Shown: positions 26,284-35,643 of the stretch, in pieces
Numbering within the stretch: the stretch's first letter is position 1
Layout of the letters: the number at the start of each line of letters is the position of its first letter
Source: Clostridium sp. K13
GTDB taxonomy: Bacteria; Bacillota; Clostridia; Clostridiales; Clostridiaceae
Assembly: GCF_019734195.1 (NCBI RefSeq)
Contig: NZ_JAASHM010000011.1
Location: 37,824-101,823, forward strand
Direction: 5' to 3'
DNA: 64,000 bases
Notes under the pieces: model-generated
Seen by the model: the letters and a program-made list of their open reading frames with translations, nothing else
What the model was told of the DNA's origin: nothing
Database searches by the model: none
Translations under genes and position numbers: made by a program

Positions 26284-28305
26284 CTACTTTAACTCTAATA
26301 AATGAATTTCATTTACATAGTTATAGTAAGTTGAAGTATTTTCTGGAATTGTATCTACATTAACTGTATCCCCGTTGTAAATCCATAAGTTTTTACGTTG
26401 ATAAACTGGCATATAAGTAGCCCAACTCATAATTTGATCTAACTCTTCTTCTACTAATGCTTTTCTTTCATCAAAATCAAGAGTCTGCATTACTTCTTTT
26501 AATAAAGCATCTACTTTTTCATCTTGTACCCAAGTTCTATTAGAACCACCAGCTTTTACAAATTCACTACCGAATAATTGAGTTAAATCACAGTCATTAG
26601 AATTACCCCAAGCCATAACCCACATATCTATATCATCATTTTGTTGACGATTATTTAAAATTGAGAAATCAAGGTCACTAACAACTAACTCAGCTCCTAA
26701 TTCTTCCATGTCAGATTTCATTTGAGTTAATATTGGTGTAGAAGGATGTGATGACGCACTACCAATACCAACTTCAACACTAAGTTGTTTTCCATCTTTA
26801 ACTAATTTACCATCAACTTGTTCATACCCAGCTTCCTTGAAACATTCTAAAGCCTTATCTTTATCATATCCCCAATATTCTTTAGCATCTTGTGGGTACT
26901 CAGCTAATGTTGGAGTCATTGGTCTTTCAATAACTTCAGCTAATTCACCATAATAAGTAGCAATAGCTTGCTCTCTAGTCATTAAGTGCATTAAACCCTC
27001 ACGAACCTTTAAATCTGGAATTCTCTTAGCAGAAATTGCAATATATCCATACCCTGGATTACCAATTAAAGAGTATTCAATTTCATTAGCTTCTAATTCT
27101 TCCATTATTTCTAAGGAAGCACTTGGATCTGTAATATCTATATCACCTGAAATAACAGCATTTACCTTTTGCTCTTCATCAACAACTTGATATTTAATAT
27201 TTTCAATCTTAGGAGTACCTAAGAAATAGTCATCAAATTTAGTAACAGATACTACGTTGTTATCATATCCAACCCATTTATATGGTCCAGACCCCATTGG
27301 TGAATCATTCTTAGCTTTTACCATTGATAAGTCACCTTTAGTAAACCCTTCACCATAGTAGTGTTTTGGAGTTATAGGATCTAAAGTTAATTGACGGTCA
27401 GCTGTAATATTTATTCCATTAACTAATACTGTACAAGTTAAATCATCAACTTTTTCAATACCTGTTATTGTTTCAACGTTTATTCCATCAGCAAGACCTG
27501 CACTAATATATTCTTCAGATAATTTATCTACCCACCAAGAAACTGCATCATAATTATCTTTATACTTTTCATATTCACATTTTGCTAATAATTTTAAGAA
27601 TTCATCACTATTTGATGCAACACTATCAGCATCATATCCTTCATTTTTTAAATACTCAACGAAAGTTGTCCCATCTCCTGGATCCCCATTTGGATCTCCT
27701 GCATACCAACCATCACAATTACTTGAAACTAAGTACTCCATAAATCCTTCTTCAGTTCCAGCCTTTTCAGTAGCTTGAGCATTTATTTCTGCTACTTTTG
27801 TAGAATAATCAGCATCATCATAATAGTATTCCTTCATTCCTACGATATCTATTGATGAAACAAATGATGCCATTCCATCATATGTTGGATCTGCTTTTAC
27901 ATAATAAGAGAATATTAAGTCATCAATAGTTACAGGCTTACCATCATGGTATGTCATTCCATCCTTTAACTTAATAGTGTATAAAGTTTGTACACTTCCA
28001 TCTTCAGCTGTTACTTGTTCTGAAGTTATACTACCACCCTTATCTATCAATTCATTATTTTCATCTCTTTCACAAACAGATGTAAAAACTGTTTCAAATG
28101 CTTGTGCATCGTACGCTGACGTGTAAAAGAATGGATTAAATACTCCATTAAATGTTTGAGTTCCAATAACTAATGTATTATTGCTGCTACTGCTAGTAGT
28201 TCCATTATCAGTACTACTTCCTTCATTGCTTTTACTATTACCACACCCTGCTACAGTTAGTAACATAGTAGCCGATAATAACACTGCAAGTATCTTTCTT
28301 TTCAT
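26284..28305 (-). CDS. oppA: Oligopeptide ABC transporter substrate-binding lipoprotein OppA
   Basis: The 673-aa extracellular lipoprotein has a signal peptide with lipobox LTVAGC (Cys at about 21) and a Ser/Asn-rich linker (24-45), followed by the family 5 solute-binding fold (for example DGMTYHDGKPVTIDDLIFSY). It is longer than the usual roughly 540 aa because of extra segments at about 185-265. It binds peptides for OppBCDF. In clostridia Opp imports nutritional or signalling peptides; which of these applies here is unknown. A promoter TTGACT-17-TATATT lies about 145 bp upstream. Confidence 0.95.
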   Translation of the reverse strand: MKRKILAVLLSATMLLTVAGCGNSKSNEGSSTDNGTTSSSSNNTLVIGTQTFNGVFNPFFYTSAYDAQAFETVFTSVCERDENNELIDKGGSITSEQVTAEDGSVQTLYTIKLKDGMTYHDGKPVTIDDLIFSYYVKADPTYDGMASFVSSIDIVGMKEYYYDDADYSTKVAEINAQATEKAGTEEGFMEYLVSSNCDGWYAGDPNGDPGDGTTFVEYLKNEGYDADSVASNSDEFLKLLAKCEYEKYKDNYDAVSWWVDKLSEEYISAGLADGINVETITGIEKVDDLTCTVLVNGINITADRQLTLDPITPKHYYGEGFTKGDLSMVKAKNDSPMGSGPYKWVGYDNNVVSVTKFDDYFLGTPKIENIKYQVVDEEQKVNAVISGDIDITDPSASLEIMEELEANEIEYSLIGNPGYGYIAISAKRIPDLKVREGLMHLMTREQAIATYYGELAEVIERPMTPTLAEYPQDAKEYWGYDKDKALECFKEAGYEQVDGKLVKDGKQLSVEVGIGSASSHPSTPILTQMKSDMEELGAELVVSDLDFSILNNRQQNDDIDMWVMAWGNSNDCDLTQLFGSEFVKAGGSNRTWVQDEKVDALLKEVMQTLDFDERKALVEEELDQIMSWATYMPVYQRKNLWIYNGDTVNVDTIPENTSTYYNYVNEIHLLELK

Positions 28306-28447
28306 AATAAATTTCCCCCTTTTTTATATTTCTAAAATTTATATAATAATCTATAAAAAACTTATAGAAATTATCCCCCAGTAATTTTGTTCCTTTTATG
28401 TAATTATTTTTATTGTATTACAGTTTATTACATTTTATATATTGTTA

Positions 28448-28476
28448 AATATATAATAGCTTTTTTATTAAGTCAA
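28448..28476 (-). promoter_or_regulatory. Probable promoter of the opp operon
   Basis: TTGACT (28476-28471) and TATATT (28453-28448) are separated by 17 nt on the minus strand. The 430-bp gap 28306-28735 is otherwise AT-rich, without a gene or strong hairpin. It must also hold the promoter of the divergent methyltransferase, for which a TATAAT near 28700 is visible. Confidence 0.6.
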
Positions 28477-28735
28477 TTATCATTTGCTATTTTTTTTAAC
28501 ACTTTATTCACTATTTTTATCTTTTTAATCATTTTGCTGTCATAACCTATTTAAAAATCAAATTTTATTATTTTAATATAAGTTATCATTACGAAATTCA
28601 TATATTTCTTCTTATTTATTACAATTTTTATATTAATTTATATATAAAAATAGTAAATTATTTTATAAGTAAAATTTACACTGTTATTTAATAGTTATGT
28701 TATAATTTTATAAGATTTAAAATAAGGAGATGTAA

Positions 28736-29914
28736 ATGATGAGTAGTAAATTTTTCTTACATAAAGGAAAAAACAAAAGAGCTGAGCAAGGTCGTCCTTG
28801 GATATACATAGATGAAATAAATGAATATGATGGTGACTATGAAAATGGAGACATAGTTGAAGTATATAATCATAAAAATTACTTCATAGGTAAGGGTTAC
28901 ATAAATGATAAAAGTAAAATAACAATTAGAATAATGACAAGAGATATAAATGAAGAAATAGATGAAGCTTTCTTCAAAAAAAGATTTGCTGCTGCATGGG
29001 ATTATAGAAAAACTGTTATTGATACTTCTTCTTGTAGATTTATATTTGGAGAAGCAGATTTTCTTCCTGGATTAACGGTAGATAAATTCGAAGATTATTA
29101 TGTAATACAAATTTCTACTTTAGGAATGGATAAATATAGAGACTTAATAGTTAAAATATTAGTTGAAGAATACAATGCTAAAGGTGTTTATGAAAGAAGT
29201 GACATAAAAACTAGAGAAATTGAAGGCTTAGAACAAACTAAAGGCTTCTTAACAGAACCTTTTGATACTAATGTTGAAATTATTGAAAATGGAGTTAAAT
29301 ACATAGTTGATTTAGAAAATGGCCAAAAAACTGGATTCTTCTTAGATCAAAAAGAAAATAGAGCTGCAATGCATAAAATTTGCAAAGGTAGAGATGTTTT
29401 AGATTGCTTTACTCATACTGGTTCATTTGCTTTAAATGCTGGTATTGCTGGTGCAAAATCAGTTTTAGGAATTGATGTATCTCAACATGCTGTAGATTGT
29501 GCAACAAGAAATGCAGAATTAAATAATCTACAAGATACAGTTAAATTTGAATGCCATAATGCTTTTGATGTTCTTGGAGATTGGTCAAGAGAAGGTAAAC
29601 AATATGATGTTGTTATTTTAGATCCTCCTGCATTTACTAAATCTAGAAATACTGTTAATGCTGCAATTAGAGGTTATAAAGAAATTAACCTTAGAGGATT
29701 AAAAATGGTTAAATCAGGAGGGTATTTCGCTACTTGTTCATGCTCTCATTATATGAGTGAAGAACAATTAAAGAAAACAGTACTTGAAGCTGCTCATGAT
29801 GCAAGAAAAACATTAAGACAAATTGAAGTTAGAACTCAAAGTTCAGATCATCCAATTCTTTGGAATTCTGATGAATCATACTACTTAAAATTCTTTATAT
29901 TCCAAGTAGTATAG
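28736..29914 (+). CDS. Class I rRNA large-subunit methyltransferase (RlmI-like)
   Basis: The 392-aa protein has an N-terminal PUA-like RNA-binding domain (about 1-75), a central EEHEE-type domain, then a Rossmann SAM domain with motif I DCFTHTGSFALNAG and the catalytic-region motif LDPPAFTKS. A Cys (ATCSCSHYM) lies near the C-terminus. Relatives methylate C5 of a cytosine in 23S rRNA (RlmI); the exact target here is inferred. The start has AAGGAG upstream. The gene stands alone, divergent from opp. Confidence 0.9.
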   Translation: MMSSKFFLHKGKNKRAEQGRPWIYIDEINEYDGDYENGDIVEVYNHKNYFIGKGYINDKSKITIRIMTRDINEEIDEAFFKKRFAAAWDYRKTVIDTSSCRFIFGEADFLPGLTVDKFEDYYVIQISTLGMDKYRDLIVKILVEEYNAKGVYERSDIKTREIEGLEQTKGFLTEPFDTNVEIIENGVKYIVDLENGQKTGFFLDQKENRAAMHKICKGRDVLDCFTHTGSFALNAGIAGAKSVLGIDVSQHAVDCATRNAELNNLQDTVKFECHNAFDVLGDWSREGKQYDVVILDPPAFTKSRNTVNAAIRGYKEINLRGLKMVKSGGYFATCSCSHYMSEEQLKKTVLEAAHDARKTLRQIEVRTQSSDHPILWNSDESYYLKFFIFQVV

Positions 29915-29916
29915 AA

Positions 29917-30050
29917 TCAGTGACAAGTTTCAAGTTATAAGTGGCAAGTTAAGTTAGAAACTCCTTAGGAAGTTTCTAAATATATATTCTAAATTCAGCT
30001 TAAGCTAAATTTATTCATTAACTTGTTACTTGTAACTCACTAAGCTTGTA
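29917..30050. mobile_element. MITE-like palindromic element
   Basis: Imperfect terminal arms (CAAGTTATAAGTGGCAAGTT at 29931 and the complement of AACTTGTTACTTGTAACTC at 30020) enclose two inner hairpins (GAAACTCCTTAGGAAGTTTC and AATTCAGCTTAAGCTAAATT). The module at 29954-29988 recurs almost exactly at 35461-35494 in another intergenic element. No ORF is present. Confidence 0.5.
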
Positions 30051-30078
30051 ATTTACCAATCTTACTCCCCTTGCTAAC

Positions 30079-30495
30079 TTATAGCTGATTAAATATTGCT
30101 TTTTCATTATATTTCATAGGTTCTACATTAGGAAATAAAAATGACATTCTTAAAATATACACTGTCATTAATAATGTAATTGCTATTATTAATATAAATT
30201 TGAAATACTTTCTTTTGAGAATTAAAAAGAACATTACTACAAATGGTAACCAAAATAATGGATGAAATTTAAAGGCTTTTATAATATCACCATTAATTAC
30301 TTCTGTAATAGCTCTACTCATACCACAAGATGGGCATGGAACTCCTATAACACCTCTTATTAAACAAATACTTCCCGTTATTGAAGAAAATTTTTTCATA
30401 AGTAAAAATATAATAAAGATTCCTATCACTATTAAACTTAATACCTTTATAAATTTTATCTTCTTAGTATTATAAGTAAAATATTTATTCATCAT
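30079..30495 (-). CDS. DUF2752 membrane protein
   Basis: The 138-aa protein has three to four membrane helices and the DUF2752 signature PCPSCGMSRA (about residues 53-62, two Cys). The function of the family is unknown. It lies 21 bp downstream of the anti-sigma-like gene on the same strand, so it is probably the third gene of the ECF sigma operon and may be part of the same envelope response. Confidence 0.85.
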   Translation of the reverse strand: MMNKYFTYNTKKIKFIKVLSLIVIGIFIIFLLMKKFSSITGSICLIRGVIGVPCPSCGMSRAITEVINGDIIKAFKFHPLFWLPFVVMFFLILKRKYFKFILIIAITLLMTVYILRMSFLFPNVEPMKYNEKAIFNQL

Positions 30496-30516
30496 CTTAA
30501 CCTAGCTACATATAAA

Positions 30517-31251
30517 TTAATAATTACAATAAGGTATAGTATTTTTATCATAATTTAAGTTATTATACATATCTTTAAAAATATTAATATCTTCAGGACT
30601 TATTTTATAATATTTATCATCTATATTCATAATATAATCCTTAATAATTATGGTATGATTACTTTCTAACCCATTAGTCTGAATTAAAAAATCCCAATCT
30701 CCTAATAATTGTCCTGGAACTTCTTCCTTAGAAATATTATTTATAAATTCAATAATATTATCTATATCTATTTTATTATCTACAGACTTATAAGTGTTTC
30801 CATCTATTACATTCTTAATTATTACTTTATCAATATTAGTAGAATCTATAAAACTATCTCCTAGTGTATCTTGTAAACTAAACTCTTCTGTTATTCCTTT
30901 TTGTGCATCATTATCAATAGAACTTCTAGCTTCAGATTCATTATTACTAGCTATCTCCGGAATATCTGCACTATATCTTGCAATTTGATTATCTAAACTT
31001 TTTTCTATAGAATCTGACTTATTAAAATCAACTCCATATTTTACTGACATTCCAGCTATAAATATAAATGCAAAACATGCAGCAGTAGTCCATAATTTCT
31101 TGTTATTGTACCATCCATTAGTTTTCTCTTGTTTTTCCTTATCTAAATTTTCTAGAGTTTCTTCAAATTTATATTCAAAAGATTTTGGTAAGGCAAACTC
31201 TTGCTTTTCATTTTCACTTTTATTTTCTAAATATTCATCAAATTTATCCAT
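30517..31251 (-). CDS. Probable membrane-bound anti-sigma factor
   Basis: The 244-aa protein has a cytoplasmic N-terminal region rich in Glu/Lys (1-46), one membrane helix (about 53-70, TTAACFAFIFIAGM) and an extracellular domain (about 75-244). It overlaps the sigma-factor gene by 8 bp (translational coupling). That position and the single-span topology fit an anti-sigma factor that holds the ECF sigma until an outside signal arrives. I see no classical zinc-binding HxxxCxxC motif, so the mechanism of sigma binding is unclear. Confidence 0.75.
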   Translation of the reverse strand: MDKFDEYLENKSENEKQEFALPKSFEYKFEETLENLDKEKQEKTNGWYNNKKLWTTAACFAFIFIAGMSVKYGVDFNKSDSIEKSLDNQIARYSADIPEIASNNESEARSSIDNDAQKGITEEFSLQDTLGDSFIDSTNIDKVIIKNVIDGNTYKSVDNKIDIDNIIEFINNISKEEVPGQLLGDWDFLIQTNGLESNHTIIIKDYIMNIDDKYYKISPEDINIFKDMYNNLNYDKNTIPYCNY

Positions 31252-31807
31252 GAAGCTCCTCCTTTAAAATATTATATAGCTTTTCTTTAGCTCTAGATAA
31301 CCTGGATTTTATAGTTCCTTCCCTTACATTAAGGACTTTTGCTATATCCTTATATTTCATATCCTCAAAGTAAAATAATATTGTTGTAGTTCTTAGTTCA
31401 TCATCTAAAGAATTAATTGCATTATATAGTGATAAATCTTTATAACTATCATTAACCTTTATGTTTTTAAAGTGATCTTTATCTACCGCTACTTCTCTTA
31501 ATCGTTTTTTATATAAATTATTGCTTTCATTTATAACTATTCTTATTAACCAAGTTTTAAAAAAGACTTCATCCTTCAATGTTTTTATATTTTTATAAGC
31601 CTTTAATACAGCCTCACTAACTGCATCCTCTATGTCTTCTTCCTTACTTAATATGGATTTAGCCACTCTATATAATGCAACCTTATTTATTCTAATTAAA
31701 TTACAAAAAGCTTCCTTATCGCCTCTTTTTGCCCTTTTAACTTCCATTATCAATTCATCTTTACTTAGATTATCTACTGAAGCCTCCAAACTATTCGCTC
31801 CCTTCAT
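31244..31807 (-). CDS. ECF-type RNA polymerase sigma factor
   Basis: The up to 187-aa sigma-70 family protein has region 2 (about 28-95, with DIEDAVSEAVLKAYKN and TWLIRIVINES) and region 4 (about 125-180, with YFEDMKYKDIAKVL and REGTIKSRLSRAKEKL). It directs RNA polymerase to a specific regulon, probably envelope stress. The start is uncertain: ATG at 31807 lacks a good ribosome site, whereas TTG at 31789 follows AAGGGAG by 7 bp. It forms an operon with its anti-sigma and the DUF2752 gene. Confidence 0.92.
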   Translation of the reverse strand: MKGANSLEASVDNLSKDELIMEVKRAKRGDKEAFCNLIRINKVALYRVAKSILSKEEDIEDAVSEAVLKAYKNIKTLKDEVFFKTWLIRIVINESNNLYKKRLREVAVDKDHFKNIKVNDSYKDLSLYNAINSLDDELRTTTILFYFEDMKYKDIAKVLNVREGTIKSRLSRAKEKLYNILKEELHG

Positions 31808-31936
31808 CCATTAGACTTAAATTTATCCTTCTTTGTTCCATAAGGAACACTATAAATCTTTAATTTTATTGACCTAACTTATACCTACTAACATAAAACA
31901 GAGTAGAAATTCTCTTAGATATATTATAAATTAAAA

Positions 31937-31970
31937 AGCGACTGTTGCAAAAATTATTTGTACAGTCGCT
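31937..31970 (-). terminator. Terminator after the radical-SAM gene
   Basis: AGCGACTGT...ACAGTCGCT hairpin followed by T5 on the minus strand, 24 bp after the stop. Confidence 0.85.
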
Positions 31971-31993
31971 ATAATATCTCTATAAATTTAAAA

Positions 31994-32920
31994 TTATTTA
32001 AAATCTTTTCCTTGCCAAATATTATTATCTACAAGTGCTTTATCAATATCATTTAATACTTCCCATTTTTTCAAACTCCACATTGGCCCAATTAAGCTTT
32101 GTCTTGGTGCATCACCTGTTAGTCTATGAACTACCATATCTTCTGGTATCATAGCTACACTCTTACATATTAAATCGATATAATCCTCTCTACTTAGAAG
32201 TTGTAATTCTCCACTTTCATATTGCTCTACCATCTTAGTTCCCTTCATCAGATGTAATAAATGAAACTTAACTCCTTGAGCTCCTGAATGTGCAACATAA
32301 TCTACTGTCTTTAACATATCATCTTTAGTTTCTCCTGGAAGCCCAAATATAGTATGTACAACAACTTCAATTCCTCTTTCCTGTAATTTCTTTAAACTAC
32401 TATCAAAAGTTTCAAAATCATAACCTCTATTAAAATTATGTGCTGTTTTATCATTTATAGTTTGTAGTCCTAATTCAACCCAAAGGTAAGTTTTTTTATT
32501 TACTTCTTCAAGATAATCTAAAACATCATCATCTAAACAATCTGGTCTTGTTCCTATAGATAAAGCAATAACATTTTTTTGAGCTAATGCTTCTTCATAT
32601 TTTCTTCTTAACTCTTCAACTGGAGCATATGTGTTAGTATAAGCCTGAAAATAAGCAATATACTTACCATCCTTCCACTTTTTCTCCATCATTTCTTTTC
32701 GGTCTTCAAACTGTTCTGTAATAGATAGTATTCTACTCCCAGCAAAATCTCCTGACCCTCTTGCACTACAAAAAGTACAACCGCCCTTTGCAACTTTTCC
32801 ATCTCTATTAGGACACGTAAATCCCCCATCTAGTGATATTTTATATATCTTTTCTCCAAATTTATTTCTTAGGAAATAATTTAAACTGTGATATCTTTTT
32901 CCATTCCACTCTTTTATCAT
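31994..32920 (-). CDS. Radical SAM protein, TIGR01212/YtqA family
   Basis: The 308-aa protein has the unusual radical-SAM cysteine layout of this family (FTCPNRDG, then GGCTFCSARG), then an Elp3/MiaB-like core (LWVELGLQTINDKTAHNFNRGYD, HTIFGLPGET). It binds a 4Fe-4S cluster and SAM. Family members are linked to tRNA or rRNA modification, but the substrate is not settled. The ATG follows AAGGAG. It is monocistronic. Confidence 0.92.
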   Translation of the reverse strand: MIKEWNGKRYHSLNYFLRNKFGEKIYKISLDGGFTCPNRDGKVAKGGCTFCSARGSGDFAGSRILSITEQFEDRKEMMEKKWKDGKYIAYFQAYTNTYAPVEELRRKYEEALAQKNVIALSIGTRPDCLDDDVLDYLEEVNKKTYLWVELGLQTINDKTAHNFNRGYDFETFDSSLKKLQERGIEVVVHTIFGLPGETKDDMLKTVDYVAHSGAQGVKFHLLHLMKGTKMVEQYESGELQLLSREDYIDLICKSVAMIPEDMVVHRLTGDAPRQSLIGPMWSLKKWEVLNDIDKALVDNNIWQGKDFK

Positions 32921-32990
32921 TTTTTTCTCCTTATATTAATAGCTATTTATATTAATACATTTATTTTAATATTAACTATGTAATTAAAAT

Positions 32991-33019
32991 AGAGGTAACG
33001 CATATAAGCATTAACCTCT
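32991..33019 (-). terminator. Terminator after the lipoprotein gene
   Basis: AGAGGTTAATGC...GCGTTACCTCT hairpin with a short T-rich tail on the minus strand, 39 bp after the stop. Confidence 0.65.
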
Positions 33020-33057
33020 TTTATTTTTTACTATATTATAAATTACTTATTAACTAA

Positions 33058-34140
33058 TTACAATTTAATCATTTCTTCACTTTTCATATTAAAACTGTAT
33101 TTACCTGTAATATCATCAATACTACCATCAGATTTATAAACATCCATTATTAATTTATCTCCATCAAAATATCCAGCCTTAACATTATATATATCTCCAT
33201 TAAAAATATCATCTAATTTAGCATCTACAGCCTTTCCATCATCAGCTTTATATATATTTAATCTACTTATTCCAACCTGATTTTTATAATTAACCGCTAT
33301 ATTATCATCCTCTTTAGAAAATATAAAATCATCTATTTTTATATTATTTAATAAATCTACTGATACAACTTTACTTGTAACAGGCTTTTCTAAAACTTCT
33401 TGCAGACTATTTAGTGTTGAACCTTGTGATGCTGTGTCTTGAGATATATCATCAACACCGTCTTTCATCAGTGAATTATCAATATAAGCAATACAAATAA
33501 AAGTATTCTTATCATCTATAGTCGAAATAGCCACCTTTTGACCAGTAAATCCCAAAACTACTTTTCCAAAGCTATTATTAGGTACTTTTTCCTTGTATAG
33601 CATAATCTTGTTTTCTCTTAAATATGTATCCTTAGGAATATTATTCAAGCTTATTATTAAGCTACTTTTACCACCCTTTTCTCCAATTATTCTTAATGAA
33701 TTATTACTTATATATAATTCTCTTTCTGTTTTTGAATTTATTTCTCCTATACTATAATTTTCACCATTTCTATTTACTTTAATAGTATAGCTTTCTAAGT
33801 TACTCTTAGGTTCAATACTTGAATCTCTAATAACATTAAAAATATAATATCCAAACTCACTACTTACTATAGTTTTATCTAATTGAAATCCTGTTATATC
33901 AGAAACTCCTTCTGATATACTAACATTCTCCTTAATTAACTCACTTTCACAAATATCATTAGCTTTTGCTATATCACCATTTCTAATATTTATTAAATAA
34001 TTAGTTGCTAACTCCTTTCCTTTGAATACATCAAATAAATCTATGTTTGCTTCCGTATTCTCATTTATCTTAGTACATCCTATTAATAAACTAATTGTTA
34101 AAATCAATATGCTACTTAAAACTCTTTTAAAATTAACCAT
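33058..34140 (-). CDS. Lipoprotein of unknown function
   Basis: The 360-aa protein has a typical lipoprotein signal (basic start, hydrophobic core, lipobox LLIGC with Cys at about 22). The mature part is beta-rich and contains no family I recognise. A region at about 215-250 has a Gln/Ser-rich stretch (DISQDTASQGS). It is exported and membrane-anchored. It diverges from the ykvI-like gene. The GGAG site lies 6 bp before the ATG. Confidence 0.85.
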   Translation of the reverse strand: MVNFKRVLSSILILTISLLIGCTKINENTEANIDLFDVFKGKELATNYLINIRNGDIAKANDICESELIKENVSISEGVSDITGFQLDKTIVSSEFGYYIFNVIRDSSIEPKSNLESYTIKVNRNGENYSIGEINSKTERELYISNNSLRIIGEKGGKSSLIISLNNIPKDTYLRENKIMLYKEKVPNNSFGKVVLGFTGQKVAISTIDDKNTFICIAYIDNSLMKDGVDDISQDTASQGSTLNSLQEVLEKPVTSKVVSVDLLNNIKIDDFIFSKEDDNIAVNYKNQVGISRLNIYKADDGKAVDAKLDDIFNGDIYNVKAGYFDGDKLIMDVYKSDGSIDDITGKYSFNMKSEEMIKL

Positions 34141-34273
34141 ATCAATCTCCTTATATACTTTTATTACTCTTAAATTTATTTTTCCTAATAAAATATAGCT
34201 TATTCACAAAAAAAGAATAATTGTACTGTAACCTTTATATATTAGATATTAGAAATATATTGGGGGGATATGC

Positions 34274-35335
34274 GTGAAAAAGGATTTCACTAAGATTTTT
34301 CAAATTGCTGTTGTATTTATTGGAACAGTTGTAGGTGCTGGACTTGCTTCTGGTAAAGAAATTACTCAATTTTTTACCTCTTTTGGTTTGACTAGTTTTT
34401 TGGGAATACTCTTTTGTGGAGTGTTTTATGTATTGATGGGGTCAATAATAGCTAAAATAGGTATTAAATATAGTCTTAACTCTTATAGTGATGTTCTAAA
34501 AATAATAAGCCCTAATTTATTAGGTAAAATAACAGGAGTAATAACAACCTTTTATTTAATTTCTAGTGCATCAATCATTCTAGCTGGAAGTGGTGCTTTA
34601 ATTAATCAGTTTTTTTGTATTCCAAAAATTGTTGGTTCTCTAATTATGCTATGTATCGCTTGTATATTTTTATTAAAAGATACAGAAGGTCTTATTGAAG
34701 TAAATTCATTTATTGTTCCAGCTTTACTAGGTACAATCACCCTTATTCTAGTACTATATTTTTTATTTTGTAAAGATTCTATTTCATTACAACATATTGC
34801 TAGCTTCGAACCTCCTAAAGAAGGAGTTTTTGTTTCTACAATACTTTATGCAGGATATAACATACTTTGCTGCTCTGGTGTATTAGTTCCATTAAGTAAT
34901 GAAACTAAAAACTCTAAAATAATGGTTTATGGCGTTGCATTTGGAGCTTTAGGCCTAACATTATTATCTGGTGCTATCAATTTATTATTATTAGCTAATC
35001 AACCATATATATTTGAACTTGAAATACCATTGCTTTTGGTTGCCCAAAGATTCGGAACTGTTATACAAGCTTTATTGCTAGTAATAATTTGGCTTGAAAT
35101 GTTTTCTACCGAAGTTTCAGATGTTTACTCAATTAGTAAAACATTAGAACAAACTTTTAATATTAAATTTAAAAAAGGAATCTTTATCGTTTTAGCTGTA
35201 GCTCTACCAATATCACAAATTGGATTTTCAAATTTAATATCAACACTATATCCTCTTTTTGGTTTACTTAGCTTAATATTCATAACACAATGTATTTATT
35301 TCTATTATAAACATAAATCCGAACTTAATGAATAA
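34274..35335 (+). CDS. YkvI-family membrane transporter-like protein
   Basis: The 353-aa protein has about ten membrane helices and an N-terminal GTVVGAGLASGKEITQFF motif, as in YkvI and amino acid-polyamine-type (LeuT-fold) carriers. The start is GTG at 34274 behind GGGGGGAT. Its substrate is unknown; amino acid transport is a fold-based inference. The gene's end runs directly into a palindrome-rich element, whose first hairpin overlaps the stop codon. Confidence 0.85.
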   Translation: MKKDFTKIFQIAVVFIGTVVGAGLASGKEITQFFTSFGLTSFLGILFCGVFYVLMGSIIAKIGIKYSLNSYSDVLKIISPNLLGKITGVITTFYLISSASIILAGSGALINQFFCIPKIVGSLIMLCIACIFLLKDTEGLIEVNSFIVPALLGTITLILVLYFLFCKDSISLQHIASFEPPKEGVFVSTILYAGYNILCCSGVLVPLSNETKNSKIMVYGVAFGALGLTLLSGAINLLLLANQPYIFELEIPLLLVAQRFGTVIQALLLVIIWLEMFSTEVSDVYSISKTLEQTFNIKFKKGIFIVLAVALPISQIGFSNLISTLYPLFGLLSLIFITQCIYFYYKHKSELNE

Positions 35336-35642
35336 ATTGCGAAGCAATTTATTTAGTTAAGGGCCTTCGGCCTGTTAAGTTTTTTTGAACAGCGCTCCGC
35401 TAGTTCAAAAAGGTAAAAGTTGACTACGCCAACGGTAAAAGCCTTTTGGCTAGTTAAGGAGGAAACTTCATAAGAAGTTTCTAAAATATATATTTAAAGA
35501 AATTACGAAGTAATTTCCGCCTTAACTTTTTACCGTTTGCTTTAGCAACCCCTTACCTATGATTAATTAGCGCCAGCTATATTAATCACTTTACCTTGGC
35601 CATTAGGCCCTTAACTTTTATTTTCCTTCGCAATATATTTGA
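35331..35642. mobile_element. MITE-like element built from nested stable hairpins
   Basis: About 310 bp fill the gap between the ykvI-like gene and sleC. The ends are inverted copies: AATTGCGAAGCAATTT...TTAAGGGCC at 35335-35366 and its complement at 35606-35638. Inside are AAGGGCCTTCGGCC (UUCG-type loop), GAACAGCGCTCCGCTAGTTC, AAAAGCCTTTTGGCT, GGAAACTTC/GAAGTTTC and GAAATTACGAAGTAATTTC. No ORF is present. It is higher in GC than the surrounding spacers. Confidence 0.6.
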
Positions 35643-35643
35643 A

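Noticed and set aside
28181..28384. Leu-rich ORF opposite the oppA signal region
   Set aside because: An antisense reading of the Ser/Asn-rich linker and signal peptide; no ribosome site.
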